64,000 nt of DNA, taken from Pseudozobellia thermophila (GTDB lineage Bacteria; Bacteroidota; Bacteroidia; Flavobacteriales; Flavobacteriaceae). The stretch covers positions 62,001 through 126,000 of the forward strand of contig NZ_FQYU01000006.1 of NCBI RefSeq assembly GCF_900141855.1, read 5' to 3'. Positions 8,688 through 16,597 of the stretch are shown here, in pieces. A program made the position numbers and the translations under genes. The notes under the pieces are model-generated. The model saw only the letters and a list, made by a program, of their open reading frames with translations, was not told the DNA's origin and did no database searches. The stretch's first letter is position 1, and every line of letters starts with the position of its first letter.

Positions 8688-10016
8688 TCACTCTTGTTTT
8701 TTCAAGGGGACTTGGTTCGATGTGTTTCCGTAGAACCTGTTAAAGATGAGGCAGGCGGTCAGGTCCCCGGTTACGTTTACCGAAGTTCTGAACATGCCCA
8801 AAATGCGGTCTATGCCTATGATGACGATCAGGCCGTCCAAGGGTATCCCCGAACCCTGTAGTACCGAGGCAAGGACGATGACCCCGCCACCCGGAATGGC
8901 GGGCGTTCCGATAGAGGCCGCCACAACGGTAAACGTGATCAGCAATAGGTTCATGATGGTCAGTTCCATGCCATAGGCCTGGGCCATGAACAAAGTGGTT
9001 ACACATTGAAACAGGGCCGTTCCGTCCATATTGATCGTAGCCCCGACGGGAATTACAAAATCACGGATATAGGAGGAAATTCCTAATTTTTCATCCGCCG
9101 TCTTCATCGATAAAGGCATCACGGCAGCCGAACTGGCGGTAGAGAAGGCCAATAATTGCGGTTCCTTAATGGCTTTAAGGAATTTTAGGGGACTTTTTTT
9201 GCCGACTACCAAGACCATGAGCAAATAGAAGGCCAGCAAGAGTATCAGCCCCAAGATCACGACCCCCATGTAGTAGCCGAGCCCCAAGAATATTTCGAAT
9301 CCCGTTCTGGACAGTAAGGCGGCTATGAGGCCGAAAACGGCATAAGGTACCAGGGCCATGGCCCACGATACCACGATCATGCATATTTTCTGCACCGCTT
9401 CGGAAAAACGGATAATGGGCCTTGCGATCTCGTCCTGGAGTTGGGTAATGGCCACACCTATTATTATGGTAAAGATCACAACGCCGAGCATCTCTCCCGT
9501 TAGAATGGACTCCAATGGATTGTTGGGTATGAGATTGGAGATTGTATTCGGAATATTGTCCATAAGGTCGGTCTCTTCCACCGGTATGCTTTGGCTGTCA
9601 TCGCTATGGGGAAATCCGCCCAACGACAATACGTATTGGCCAGGTTTAAAGATGAGGGTTACGATTAAGCCTAGGACTATGGCGACGACGGTGGTAAAAA
9701 TAAAATAGAGTAATAGGCGGAGGCCAAAAGATTTCAGGTTCTCCGAGGTGTTGCTTACGATTCCGGTCAATATCGAGGTAAATATCAGGGGAATCATGAT
9801 CATTTGGACGAGGCGCATAAAAATCTGGCCGGGCAGATCTAGCCAATCGGCCAACCGTAGGCTTATTTCTTCCGATAAAAGTCCCGTGGATGGATTGAGC
9901 AAAACGCCGGCCCCGGCCCCCAATACGAGTCCTACGATTACCTTGAGCCATAGCTGCCCCTTGATGAGGCGGTCTAAGTGGGTGGATAAATGGTTGATAG
10001 GTCTAAATTCTATCAT
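8688..10016 (-). CDS. Dicarboxylate/amino acid:cation symporter (DAACS family)
   Basis: A 442-residue inner-membrane transporter of the GltP/DctA type with about eight membrane segments and two re-entrant loops. The serine-rich hairpin appears as STASSAAVMPLSMK, the cation-site NMDGT motif as ATINMDGTALFQ, and the second hairpin as IPGGGVIVLASVLQGSGIP. These proteins take up glutamate, aspartate or C4-dicarboxylates with Na+ or H+; the exact substrate cannot be read off. An acidic periplasmic loop is inserted early (HSDDSQSIPVEETD). It begins 34 bp after polA in the same direction and may be transcribed with it. Confidence 0.93.
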   Translation of the reverse strand: MIEFRPINHLSTHLDRLIKGQLWLKVIVGLVLGAGAGVLLNPSTGLLSEEISLRLADWLDLPGQIFMRLVQMIMIPLIFTSILTGIVSNTSENLKSFGLRLLLYFIFTTVVAIVLGLIVTLIFKPGQYVLSLGGFPHSDDSQSIPVEETDLMDNIPNTISNLIPNNPLESILTGEMLGVVIFTIIIGVAITQLQDEIARPIIRFSEAVQKICMIVVSWAMALVPYAVFGLIAALLSRTGFEIFLGLGYYMGVVILGLILLLAFYLLMVLVVGKKSPLKFLKAIKEPQLLAFSTASSAAVMPLSMKTADEKLGISSYIRDFVIPVGATINMDGTALFQCVTTLFMAQAYGMELTIMNLLLITFTVVAASIGTPAIPGGGVIVLASVLQGSGIPLDGLIVIIGIDRILGMFRTSVNVTGDLTACLIFNRFYGNTSNQVPLKKQE

Positions 10017-10050
10017 GGCACTTGCACTGTTTGACGGCTCGGGGGTCTAA

Positions 10051-12885
10051 TCAATGCGCCTCGAGCCAATTTTGGCCTATGCCTACCTCTACGTCCAAGG
10101 GAACCGGTAGTTCAAAGGCATTTTGCATTTCGGACTGTATCATGGTCTTAAGTTCGTCCAGTTCGGGCTTATAGATGTCAAAGACCAATTCATCGTGTAC
10201 CTGCAAGAGCATTTTAGATTTAAAATTGCCCTCCGCAAGCTTTTTGTGGATGTTGATCATGGCTATTTTTATAATATCGGCGGCACTTCCTTGAATAGGG
10301 GCGTTGACGGCATTTCGTTCGGCCGCCCCGCGTACAATGGCATTGCTGCCGTTGATGTCCTTTAAATACCTGCGTCTGCCCAAAACGGTTTGCACATAGC
10401 CGTGTTCGCGGGCAAAATCGATTTGCTCGCTGATGTAGTTTCTCAGTTTCGGGTAGGTTTTGTAATAGGTATCTATGAGTTCCTTGGCTTCCGAACGCGA
10501 GAGGTCCGTTTGGTTGCTGAGGCCAAAGGCCGAAACGCCATAAATGATTCCGAAATTGACGGTTTTGGCGTTGCTACGCTGTTCACGGGTCACTTCCTCA
10601 AGAGGTACGTTGAATACTTTTGAAGCGGTGGAGGCGTGGATGTCCTCACCGTTTTTAAAGGCTTCGATCATCGTGGTCTCCTCACTTAGGGCGGCAATGA
10701 TCCGCAATTCGATCTGCGAGTAATCCGCGGCCAATAGAACGTAGTTTTCGTCCCTGGGTACAAAGGCCTTGCGCACCTGTCTACCGCGTTCGGTCCGTAT
10801 CGGAATGTTTTGGAGGTTGGGGTTGTTACTACTTAAGCGGCCCGTGGCGGCAACGGTCTGCATGTAGTCGGTGTGTATGCGGCCGGTGGCGGGCTGTACT
10901 TGCTCGGGCAATGCGTCGACATAGGTGCTTTTAAGTTTTGCCAGCCCACGGTATTCCAATACGTCCCTGATGATCTGGTGGTCTTTGGCCAAATAGGAAA
11001 GTACGTCCTCCGAGGTGGAATATTGTCCTGTCTTGGTCTTCTTGGGCTTGTCCACCAATTTCATTTTGTTGAAGAGGATCTCTCCCAATTGCTTTGGTGA
11101 TCCGATGTTGAACTCCTCACCGGCGGCCTCGTAAATTTTTCCTTCAAGGTCTTTAATATCGTTGTTTAGGTCTTCGGACAGGGAGTTCAGGAATTTTTCG
11201 TCGAGCCTGATTCCTTCCAGTTCCATATCCGCCAGAACCCTCAGTAGTGGAATCTCTATATTGTTAAAAAGGTCTTCCGTTTTGGCTTCGGCCAGTTCGG
11301 GCCTAAAATGAGCTGCCAACTGAAGCGTAATGTCGGCATCCTCTACGGCATATTCCGTTTGTTGCTCCAAGGGAACATCGCGCATGTTCAACTGGTTCTT
11401 GCCCTTTTTGCCTATCAGCTCGGTGATGGATACAGGCGTGTAGTTGAGATAGGTTTCCGATAACACATCCATATTATGGCGCATATCGGGGTTGATCAGG
11501 TAGTGGGCCAACATGGTATCGAAAAGTTTTCCCTTGACCTGTATGTTGTATTTGTGCAGCACCTTGATGTCGTACTTCAGGTTCTGTCCGACTTTTTCGA
11601 TACCTTCCGATTCAAAGAAGGGCCGTAGTTGTTCTATAAGCTGTTGGGCTTCCTCTTTGTCTTCAGGAAAAGGAATGTAAAAACCTTTGGTAGCTTCCCA
11701 TGAAAAGGCGATACCGACCAAGTGGGCTTCCAAGGGGTTGATCGAGGTGGTTTCCGTATCAAAACATACCGAGGTCTGCTTCATCAAATTTTGGAGAAAG
11801 AGTTTCATGGCCATCCCCGGGGTCACACTTTGATAGGCGTGCGCCACGTCTTTAATGGTTTTTCGGCTCGAGCTGTCTTTGATGGTGGCCGGTGATGCCC
11901 CGTCGCCTCCAAACAGGGAAAACTGGCCGCTGCCTGCCGATGAAGATGCTTTTTTTGTGGTAGGGGTGCCATTTTCTTGTGATGGGTCGGCTGCTTCTTC
12001 TTGGGAAAATAATTTTATGAATTGGTCCTTGAGCCTTCTAAATTCGAGCTCCTCAAAAATTTCCTGTACTTTTTCGGCATCGGGTACCGACAATTCATAG
12101 TCCTTGGCATCAAAGGTAACATCGCAATCGGTACAGATGGTGGCCAGTTTTTTGGAAAGCAGGCCGAGCTCTTTGTGCTCTTCCACTTTTTCCTTCATTT
12201 TGCCCTTTAGCTGGTCGGTATTTTCAAGAAGTCCTTCCATGGAGCCAAACTGGGCAATGAATTTTTTGGCGGTCTTGTCGCCCACACCGGGTAACCCGGG
12301 AATGTTGTCACTGGCGTCTCCCATCATGCCCAAGTAATCGATCACCTGTTCGGGGCGTTCGACGCCAAAACGTTTCTGGACTTCGGGAATGCCCCAAATT
12401 TCGATGCCGTTGCCCATTCTGGCAGGGCGGTACATAAAGATGTTTTCGGATACCAATTGCCCAAAATCCTTATCGGGGGTTACCATATATACCTTATAGT
12501 CTTCCTTTTCGGCCTGTTTGGCCAAAGTACCTATGATATCATCGGCTTCCCAGCCTTCCAGAACGACCGAGGGAATATGCATGGCCTTAAGAATGTCTTG
12601 AATATAGGGCACCGCAATGCGGATGGCATCGGGGGTTTCGTCCCTGTTGGCCTTGTATTCAGGGAAAAGTTCGGTACGCTCGGCACTTCCGCCCTTGTCG
12701 AAACAAACGGCGAGGTGGTCGGGTTTTTCACGTCTGATCACATCAAAAAGAGAATTCATAAAACCCATAATGGCACTGGTGTCCATTCCTTTGGAATTGA
12801 TCCTGGGGTTCTTTATAAGGGCGTAATATCCACGGAAAATCAGCGCATATGCGTCTAATAGAAAAAGTCTTTTTTGATCGGACAT
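10051..12885 (-). CDS. polA: DNA polymerase I
   Basis: A 944-residue polymerase with all three modules. The N-terminal 5'-3' exonuclease (about 1-290) has FLLDAYALIFRGYYA, VCFDKGG and YLGMMGDASDNIPGLPGVG. The 3'-5' exonuclease domain looks active because the Asp-x-Glu pair is kept in CFDTETTSINPLEAH. The polymerase domain has motif A LAADYSQIELRI, motif B RSNAKTVNFGIIYGVSAFGL and motif C LLQVHDELVFD. It serves repair and Okazaki fragment processing. A Ser/Gly-rich linker of about 50 residues separates the 5' nuclease from the rest. Length and motifs are normal; secure. Confidence 0.98.
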   Translation of the reverse strand: MSDQKRLFLLDAYALIFRGYYALIKNPRINSKGMDTSAIMGFMNSLFDVIRREKPDHLAVCFDKGGSAERTELFPEYKANRDETPDAIRIAVPYIQDILKAMHIPSVVLEGWEADDIIGTLAKQAEKEDYKVYMVTPDKDFGQLVSENIFMYRPARMGNGIEIWGIPEVQKRFGVERPEQVIDYLGMMGDASDNIPGLPGVGDKTAKKFIAQFGSMEGLLENTDQLKGKMKEKVEEHKELGLLSKKLATICTDCDVTFDAKDYELSVPDAEKVQEIFEELEFRRLKDQFIKLFSQEEAADPSQENGTPTTKKASSSAGSGQFSLFGGDGASPATIKDSSSRKTIKDVAHAYQSVTPGMAMKLFLQNLMKQTSVCFDTETTSINPLEAHLVGIAFSWEATKGFYIPFPEDKEEAQQLIEQLRPFFESEGIEKVGQNLKYDIKVLHKYNIQVKGKLFDTMLAHYLINPDMRHNMDVLSETYLNYTPVSITELIGKKGKNQLNMRDVPLEQQTEYAVEDADITLQLAAHFRPELAEAKTEDLFNNIEIPLLRVLADMELEGIRLDEKFLNSLSEDLNNDIKDLEGKIYEAAGEEFNIGSPKQLGEILFNKMKLVDKPKKTKTGQYSTSEDVLSYLAKDHQIIRDVLEYRGLAKLKSTYVDALPEQVQPATGRIHTDYMQTVAATGRLSSNNPNLQNIPIRTERGRQVRKAFVPRDENYVLLAADYSQIELRIIAALSEETTMIEAFKNGEDIHASTASKVFNVPLEEVTREQRSNAKTVNFGIIYGVSAFGLSNQTDLSRSEAKELIDTYYKTYPKLRNYISEQIDFAREHGYVQTVLGRRRYLKDINGSNAIVRGAAERNAVNAPIQGSAADIIKIAMINIHKKLAEGNFKSKMLLQVHDELVFDIYKPELDELKTMIQSEMQNAFELPVPLDVEVGIGQNWLEAH

Positions 12886-12967
12886 GTGTTCTGTGTTTAT
12901 AGTGCGAAGTTAGAAATACAAAATAGGAAAACCTGTAAAAAAATACGGTACTTCTCGAAAAGAAAAC

Positions 12968-12996
12968 AAAAAGAGCAGGTTGTGCCCGCTCTTTTT
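12968..12996 (-). terminator. Intrinsic terminator after the glycosylasparaginase-like gene
   Basis: On the minus strand AAAAAGAGCGGG and CCTGCTCTTTTT pair (one G-T wobble) around a 5-nt loop, starting 16 nt past the stop of the gene at 13013, with more T-rich sequence following. It sits upstream of polA and separates the two genes. Confidence 0.8.
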
Positions 12997-13012
12997 GAGG
13001 TTGTTTTGCGGC

Positions 13013-14008
13013 CTAGTTTTTCTGATAAAAACTGTTGACCGGAACATTTTCGTGTCCGGCCTCGGTGTACTGTCGGTAGGTGAAGCCGGGGTGTACGCAA
13101 TATCCGCCCGTCTCGCCTTGTTTGTTGATGGCCAAAAAGCCGATTTGGAAGTCCTTTCTGTCCTTGTTCTTTTTCATGATGCGCTTGACGCCTTCTTCAC
13201 AGGCTTTTTGCGGACTCATACCTTGGCGCATCAACTCGACGATCAAGAAACTGCCTACGGTGCGGATCACTTCTTCGCCCACGCCCGTGGCGGTAGCCCC
13301 GCCCACTTCGTTGTCTACAAAAAGGCCGGCACCGATAATGGGGGAGTCGCCCACTCTTCCGGCCACTTTATAGGCCATGCCGCTGGTCGTGCAGGCGCCG
13401 GCAATGTCCCCGTTTTTGTCAATGGCCAGCATGCCTATGGTATCGTGGTTTTCGATATTGATGGTGGTTTCGTATTTAGAGGTTTTTTTCCACTCTTCGT
13501 ATTGCTTACGGGTACTCTCGGTAAGCAGGTCCTCTTTCTTAAAGCCTTGTTCGTAGGCGAATTTTTCGGCGCCCCTTCCTGCCAGTATGATGTGGGGGGT
13601 CTCTTCCATTACCTTTCTGGCCACCGATACCGGATGTGCGATGTTCTGCAGGTAAACCACCGAGCCACAGTTACCGTCCTTGTCCATGATACAGGCGTCA
13701 AGGGTAACGTTGCCGTCGCGGTCGGGCCTTCCTCCCTTGCCGACCGTTTCATTGGTAACATCGGCCTCCTCCACGCGAACGCCCTGTTCGACGGCATCCA
13801 ATGAAGAGCCTCCGGCTTGCAAGACCTCCCACGATTTGGCCGTGGCGTTTTTAAAGTTCCAGGTGCAAACGGTAATGGGGCGAACGGCTGCTTTTTTAAC
13901 GTCTTTGTTGCTTTCCTCCATTTCATTGCTGTACGACGAGAGAATAGGTGCGGAAAGGGCCCCGGCAGCGGTGAGGCCTGAATTTTTTAAGAATTTTCTC
14001 CTTTTCAT
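13013..14008 (-). CDS. N4-(beta-N-acetylglucosaminyl)-L-asparaginase / Ntn-type asparaginase
   Basis: A 331-residue N-terminal-nucleophile hydrolase related to glycosylasparaginase, the enzyme that splits the GlcNAc-Asn bond of glycoproteins. The self-cleavage site reads NHDTIGML, placing the catalytic nucleophile at Thr190 after cleavage of Asp189-Thr190. Substrate-pocket segments GRVGDSPIIGAGLF and ATGVGEEVIRT follow. The N-terminus (KRRKFLKNSGLTAAGALSA) has twin arginines and looks like a Tat export signal, so a periplasmic location is likely. Flavobacterial glycosylasparaginase of Elizabethkingia is a close functional model. It is divergent from cutC with only 37 bp between. Isoaspartyl peptidase activity is the main alternative. 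Confidence 0.9.
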   Translation of the reverse strand: MKRRKFLKNSGLTAAGALSAPILSSYSNEMEESNKDVKKAAVRPITVCTWNFKNATAKSWEVLQAGGSSLDAVEQGVRVEEADVTNETVGKGGRPDRDGNVTLDACIMDKDGNCGSVVYLQNIAHPVSVARKVMEETPHIILAGRGAEKFAYEQGFKKEDLLTESTRKQYEEWKKTSKYETTINIENHDTIGMLAIDKNGDIAGACTTSGMAYKVAGRVGDSPIIGAGLFVDNEVGGATATGVGEEVIRTVGSFLIVELMRQGMSPQKACEEGVKRIMKKNKDRKDFQIGFLAINKQGETGGYCVHPGFTYRQYTEAGHENVPVNSFYQKN

Positions 14009-14045
14009 TCGAGGTTGTTTAATTTAGTGCCCTAAATATACATAT

Positions 14046-14768
14046 ATGTTGGTAGAAGTATGTGCCAATTCACTGCAATCTGCCCTCAATGCGGAAAGGG
14101 GGAATGCCGACCGCATAGAGCTTTGTTCGGAGCTGGCCGTAGGGGGGGTTACGCCTTCCTATGGCTTGTTGAAGGCCGTGAGGGAGCAGGTCTCGATTCC
14201 CGTACATGTCTTGATACGCCCTAGAAGCGGCGATTTTACCTATTCCGATGTTGAGTTCGATATCATGCTGGAGGATATCAGGCTCTGCGTCGACTTGGGT
14301 TTTGACGGTATCGTTTCAGGGGCCTTGCACAAGGATTTTCAAGTAGACCGGGAACGTACCGGACGCTTGGTCGAAGCGGCCGGAAAGCTCCGTTTTACCT
14401 TTCACCGTGCCTTTGATTGGGTGGTCGATCCCATCGAGGCCCTGAAGGAGCTCGAAGGGCTCGGGGTAGACACCATCCTTAGCTCAGGGCAGCGTCAATC
14501 GGCCCTGGAGGGCATGCCCCTCTTGCGGGCGCTTCACGAAAATGCCGTCAACTGCACGATCATGCCCGGGGGAGGTATTAGGGTCGAAAACGCCGAAAAC
14601 TTTAAAAATGCAGGGTTTGCGGCAGTGCACCTATCCGGCACCTCATTTTTGCCGACCTTGGGGAGGGCTCCGAAGGTGTCGATGAATTCGCCGGCCTTTC
14701 TTAGGGATGGCGAGATAGCCGTTTCCGATGATGCTGCCATAGCGCAAATAGTGAAAGTGGTTAAATAA
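14046..14768 (+). CDS. cutC: CutC-family protein
   Basis: A 240-residue TIM-barrel protein of the CutC family. It opens LVEVCANSLQSALNAERGNADRIELCSEL and continues with VHVLIRPRSGDFTYS, FHRAFDW, ILSSGQRQSALEG and MPGGGIRVEN, all family signatures. CutC was first linked to copper homeostasis in E. coli, but the direct biochemical role is not settled. Here nothing nearby relates to copper except the distant cytochrome oxidase genes. It is followed closely by the metallophosphoesterase gene. Confidence 0.93.
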   Translation: MLVEVCANSLQSALNAERGNADRIELCSELAVGGVTPSYGLLKAVREQVSIPVHVLIRPRSGDFTYSDVEFDIMLEDIRLCVDLGFDGIVSGALHKDFQVDRERTGRLVEAAGKLRFTFHRAFDWVVDPIEALKELEGLGVDTILSSGQRQSALEGMPLLRALHENAVNCTIMPGGGIRVENAENFKNAGFAAVHLSGTSFLPTLGRAPKVSMNSPAFLRDGEIAVSDDAAIAQIVKVVK

Positions 14769-14816
14769 TATGTAAAGGGGCCGCGCCCTTTGATTTTTCC
14801 CAATACCTTTGTTGTT

Positions 14817-16046
14817 ATGCTACGTTGGATTCTATTCATTATTATTTATACGGTTTTGGGCCTGTATACCTTACAGGCGCTGCGAACGGTAACCAGACAC
14901 CCGTGGGTGCACTACCTCTTTATCGCCATTTCGGTATTGGTGTTGGGCAATTTTATCTACCAATTCACCTTTGGCGAGGCCGAGGGCCGGGTGTTGAGCC
15001 GGCCGAAGAGTTATGCCTTCGGACTCCTGTTGACCGTTTTGGTGTTTCAATTGGTAACCATTCTGTTTTTGTTTTCCGAGGATATTTTTAGGCTGGTGGC
15101 CGCATGGTACCAGAAACTGTCCGGTAGCGAAAAGAGCTTTACCCTGCCCGAAAGACGGCGGTTCATAAGCCTTTTGGGTCTGGGGCTGGCAGCTGTTCCC
15201 TTTGGGGCCCTGCTCTATGGGATGTACCGTGGGAAATACAATTTTCAGGTGCTGAGGTACAGTCTCGAGTTCGATGACCTGCCCGATGGGTTTGATGGCT
15301 ACCAGATCACGCAGATTTCCGACATACACAGTGGAAGCTTCGACAATAGAAAGAAAATAGAATACGCGGTCGACCTGGTCAACCGTCAGAAAAGCGATGT
15401 TATTCTTTTTACGGGCGACATGGTCAACAACAAGACCGAGGAGATGTTGCCCTGGGCGGAGCTTTTCTCGTCCCTTGAGGCCAAGGACGGTAAGTTTTCG
15501 GTACTCGGAAACCACGATTATGGCGACTATATCGAATGGGATACGGAAGAGTCGAAGCGCCAAAACCTGGAAGATTTAAAAAGCTTGCAGCGCCAAATGG
15601 GCTTTGATCTTTTGCTGAACGAAAACCGCTACCTAAAGAAAGGGGCAGACAAAATAGCCTTGATAGGCGTCGAAAATTGGGGCCGGGGCGGTTTTAAGAA
15701 GGCCGGTGACCTGAAAAAGGCCACCTCGCAGGTCGCTGAGGACGATTTTAAGATTTTAATGAGCCACGATCCCTCGCATTGGGAAGATGTTGTGCTGAAA
15801 GACGGGCTTCACTATCATTTGACCTTGAGCGGACATACCCATGGGATGCAGTTTGGGATCGAGATACCCGGATGGGTCAAGTGGAGTCCCGTCAAATGGC
15901 GTTACAAGTACTGGGCGGGTATCTACAAGGAAATGGGCCAGTATATCAACGTCAACCGGGGATTCGGCTTTTTGGGCTATCCGGGTCGGGTAGGAATTTG
16001 GCCCGAAATAACCGTCATAACCCTAAAAAAGAAGTCCTTAACATGA
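14817..16046 (+). CDS. Membrane-anchored metallophosphoesterase
   Basis: A 409-residue protein with an N-terminal membrane region of about four helices (residues 1-130), then a calcineurin-like phosphoesterase domain. Metal-binding motifs appear in order: QISDIHSGS, FTGDMVNN, LGNHDYGDY, LMSHDPSHW and LSGHTHGMQ. The catalytic domain probably lies on one membrane face; YaeI/YkuE-type family members have been linked to lipid or envelope phosphodiesters, but the substrate here is unknown. I prefer the ATG at 14817 because it starts directly with a membrane helix; the frame is open from 14790. About 48 bp separates it from cutC. Confidence 0.88.
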   Translation: MLRWILFIIIYTVLGLYTLQALRTVTRHPWVHYLFIAISVLVLGNFIYQFTFGEAEGRVLSRPKSYAFGLLLTVLVFQLVTILFLFSEDIFRLVAAWYQKLSGSEKSFTLPERRRFISLLGLGLAAVPFGALLYGMYRGKYNFQVLRYSLEFDDLPDGFDGYQITQISDIHSGSFDNRKKIEYAVDLVNRQKSDVILFTGDMVNNKTEEMLPWAELFSSLEAKDGKFSVLGNHDYGDYIEWDTEESKRQNLEDLKSLQRQMGFDLLLNENRYLKKGADKIALIGVENWGRGGFKKAGDLKKATSQVAEDDFKILMSHDPSHWEDVVLKDGLHYHLTLSGHTHGMQFGIEIPGWVKWSPVKWRYKYWAGIYKEMGQYINVNRGFGFLGYPGRVGIWPEITVITLKKKSLT

Positions 16047-16107
16047 TTTTAACTAGGCTTGGGGGCCACAATACTAAGCACTTAGATGGTATTTTGGCAT
16101 TTTTTAC

Positions 16108-16115
16108 TACATTTG
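16108..16115 (+). promoter_or_regulatory. -7 element (TACATTTG) ahead of the thioredoxin-like gene
   Basis: TACATTTG matches TAnnTTTG and lies 24 nt before the ATG at 16139. No good -33 box is found at 17-23 nt, so the call rests on the -7 box alone. Confidence 0.45.
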
Positions 16116-16138
16116 GCGAATAACGTAAAGCCGATTAT

Positions 16139-16435
16139 ATGTCTAAATTTGGTGAACTTATAGATTTGAAAGTCCCTGTTCTATTGGATTTCTATGCCGA
16201 ATGGAGCGAACAGTCTACCGCCATGCACCCTGTTCTTAGAGACGTTGCGGCTGCCTTGGGCGATAAGGGAAAGGTTATCAAAATTGATGTGGACAAAAAC
16301 AAGGAGCTTTCGCAGGCATTGCGGGTGAAAGGACTTCCTACCTTGATGATATACAAGAAAGGCGAAATGGTCTGGCGCCAAAGTGGCGAGCAAGACGCCA
16401 ATACGCTGATAGGCATCCTTAACGAATACATCTAG
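16139..16435 (+). CDS. Thioredoxin-fold protein lacking both active-site cysteines
   Basis: A 98-residue single-domain thioredoxin. The fold is recognisable from DFYAEW at residues 17-22, the KVIKIDVDKN strand and the cis-proline loop GLPTLMIY (Pro67). Where thioredoxin has WCGPC, this protein has W22-S-E-Q-S26, so both cysteines are serine and there is no other Cys in the chain. It cannot work as a disulfide reductase. It may instead be a chaperone-like or binding protein. It has its own -7 element and a downstream hairpin, so it is probably transcribed alone. Fold is sure, role unknown. Confidence 0.88.
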   Translation: MSKFGELIDLKVPVLLDFYAEWSEQSTAMHPVLRDVAAALGDKGKVIKIDVDKNKELSQALRVKGLPTLMIYKKGEMVWRQSGEQDANTLIGILNEYI

Positions 16436-16544
16436 TAGTTCGCCATGCCGCCGATTCCCTTCGGCCGGCCCTTCCAACAAAACACAACGGTATTGGGTAC
16501 ATCCACTGCGGCGTGTACGCTTTGCATTTTGATGGTTGCCATAT

Positions 16545-16576
16545 GGCCTGCCCGAGGGTTCTGACTTGGGCAGGCC
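16545..16576 (+). terminator. Hairpin downstream of the thioredoxin-like gene
   Basis: A perfect 9-bp inverted repeat GGCCTGCCC / GGGCAGGCC with a 14-nt loop, followed on the plus strand by GATTATTTTT. The tail is T-rich rather than a clean T-run. It lies between convergent genes. Confidence 0.5.
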
Positions 16577-16597
16577 GATTATTTTTAAATGTGTGTT

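Noticed and set aside
12980-13804. Open frame of 274 codons on the plus strand over the glycosylasparaginase-like gene
   Set aside because: Antisense to a gene with a clear catalytic Thr motif, and it starts inside a terminator hairpin.
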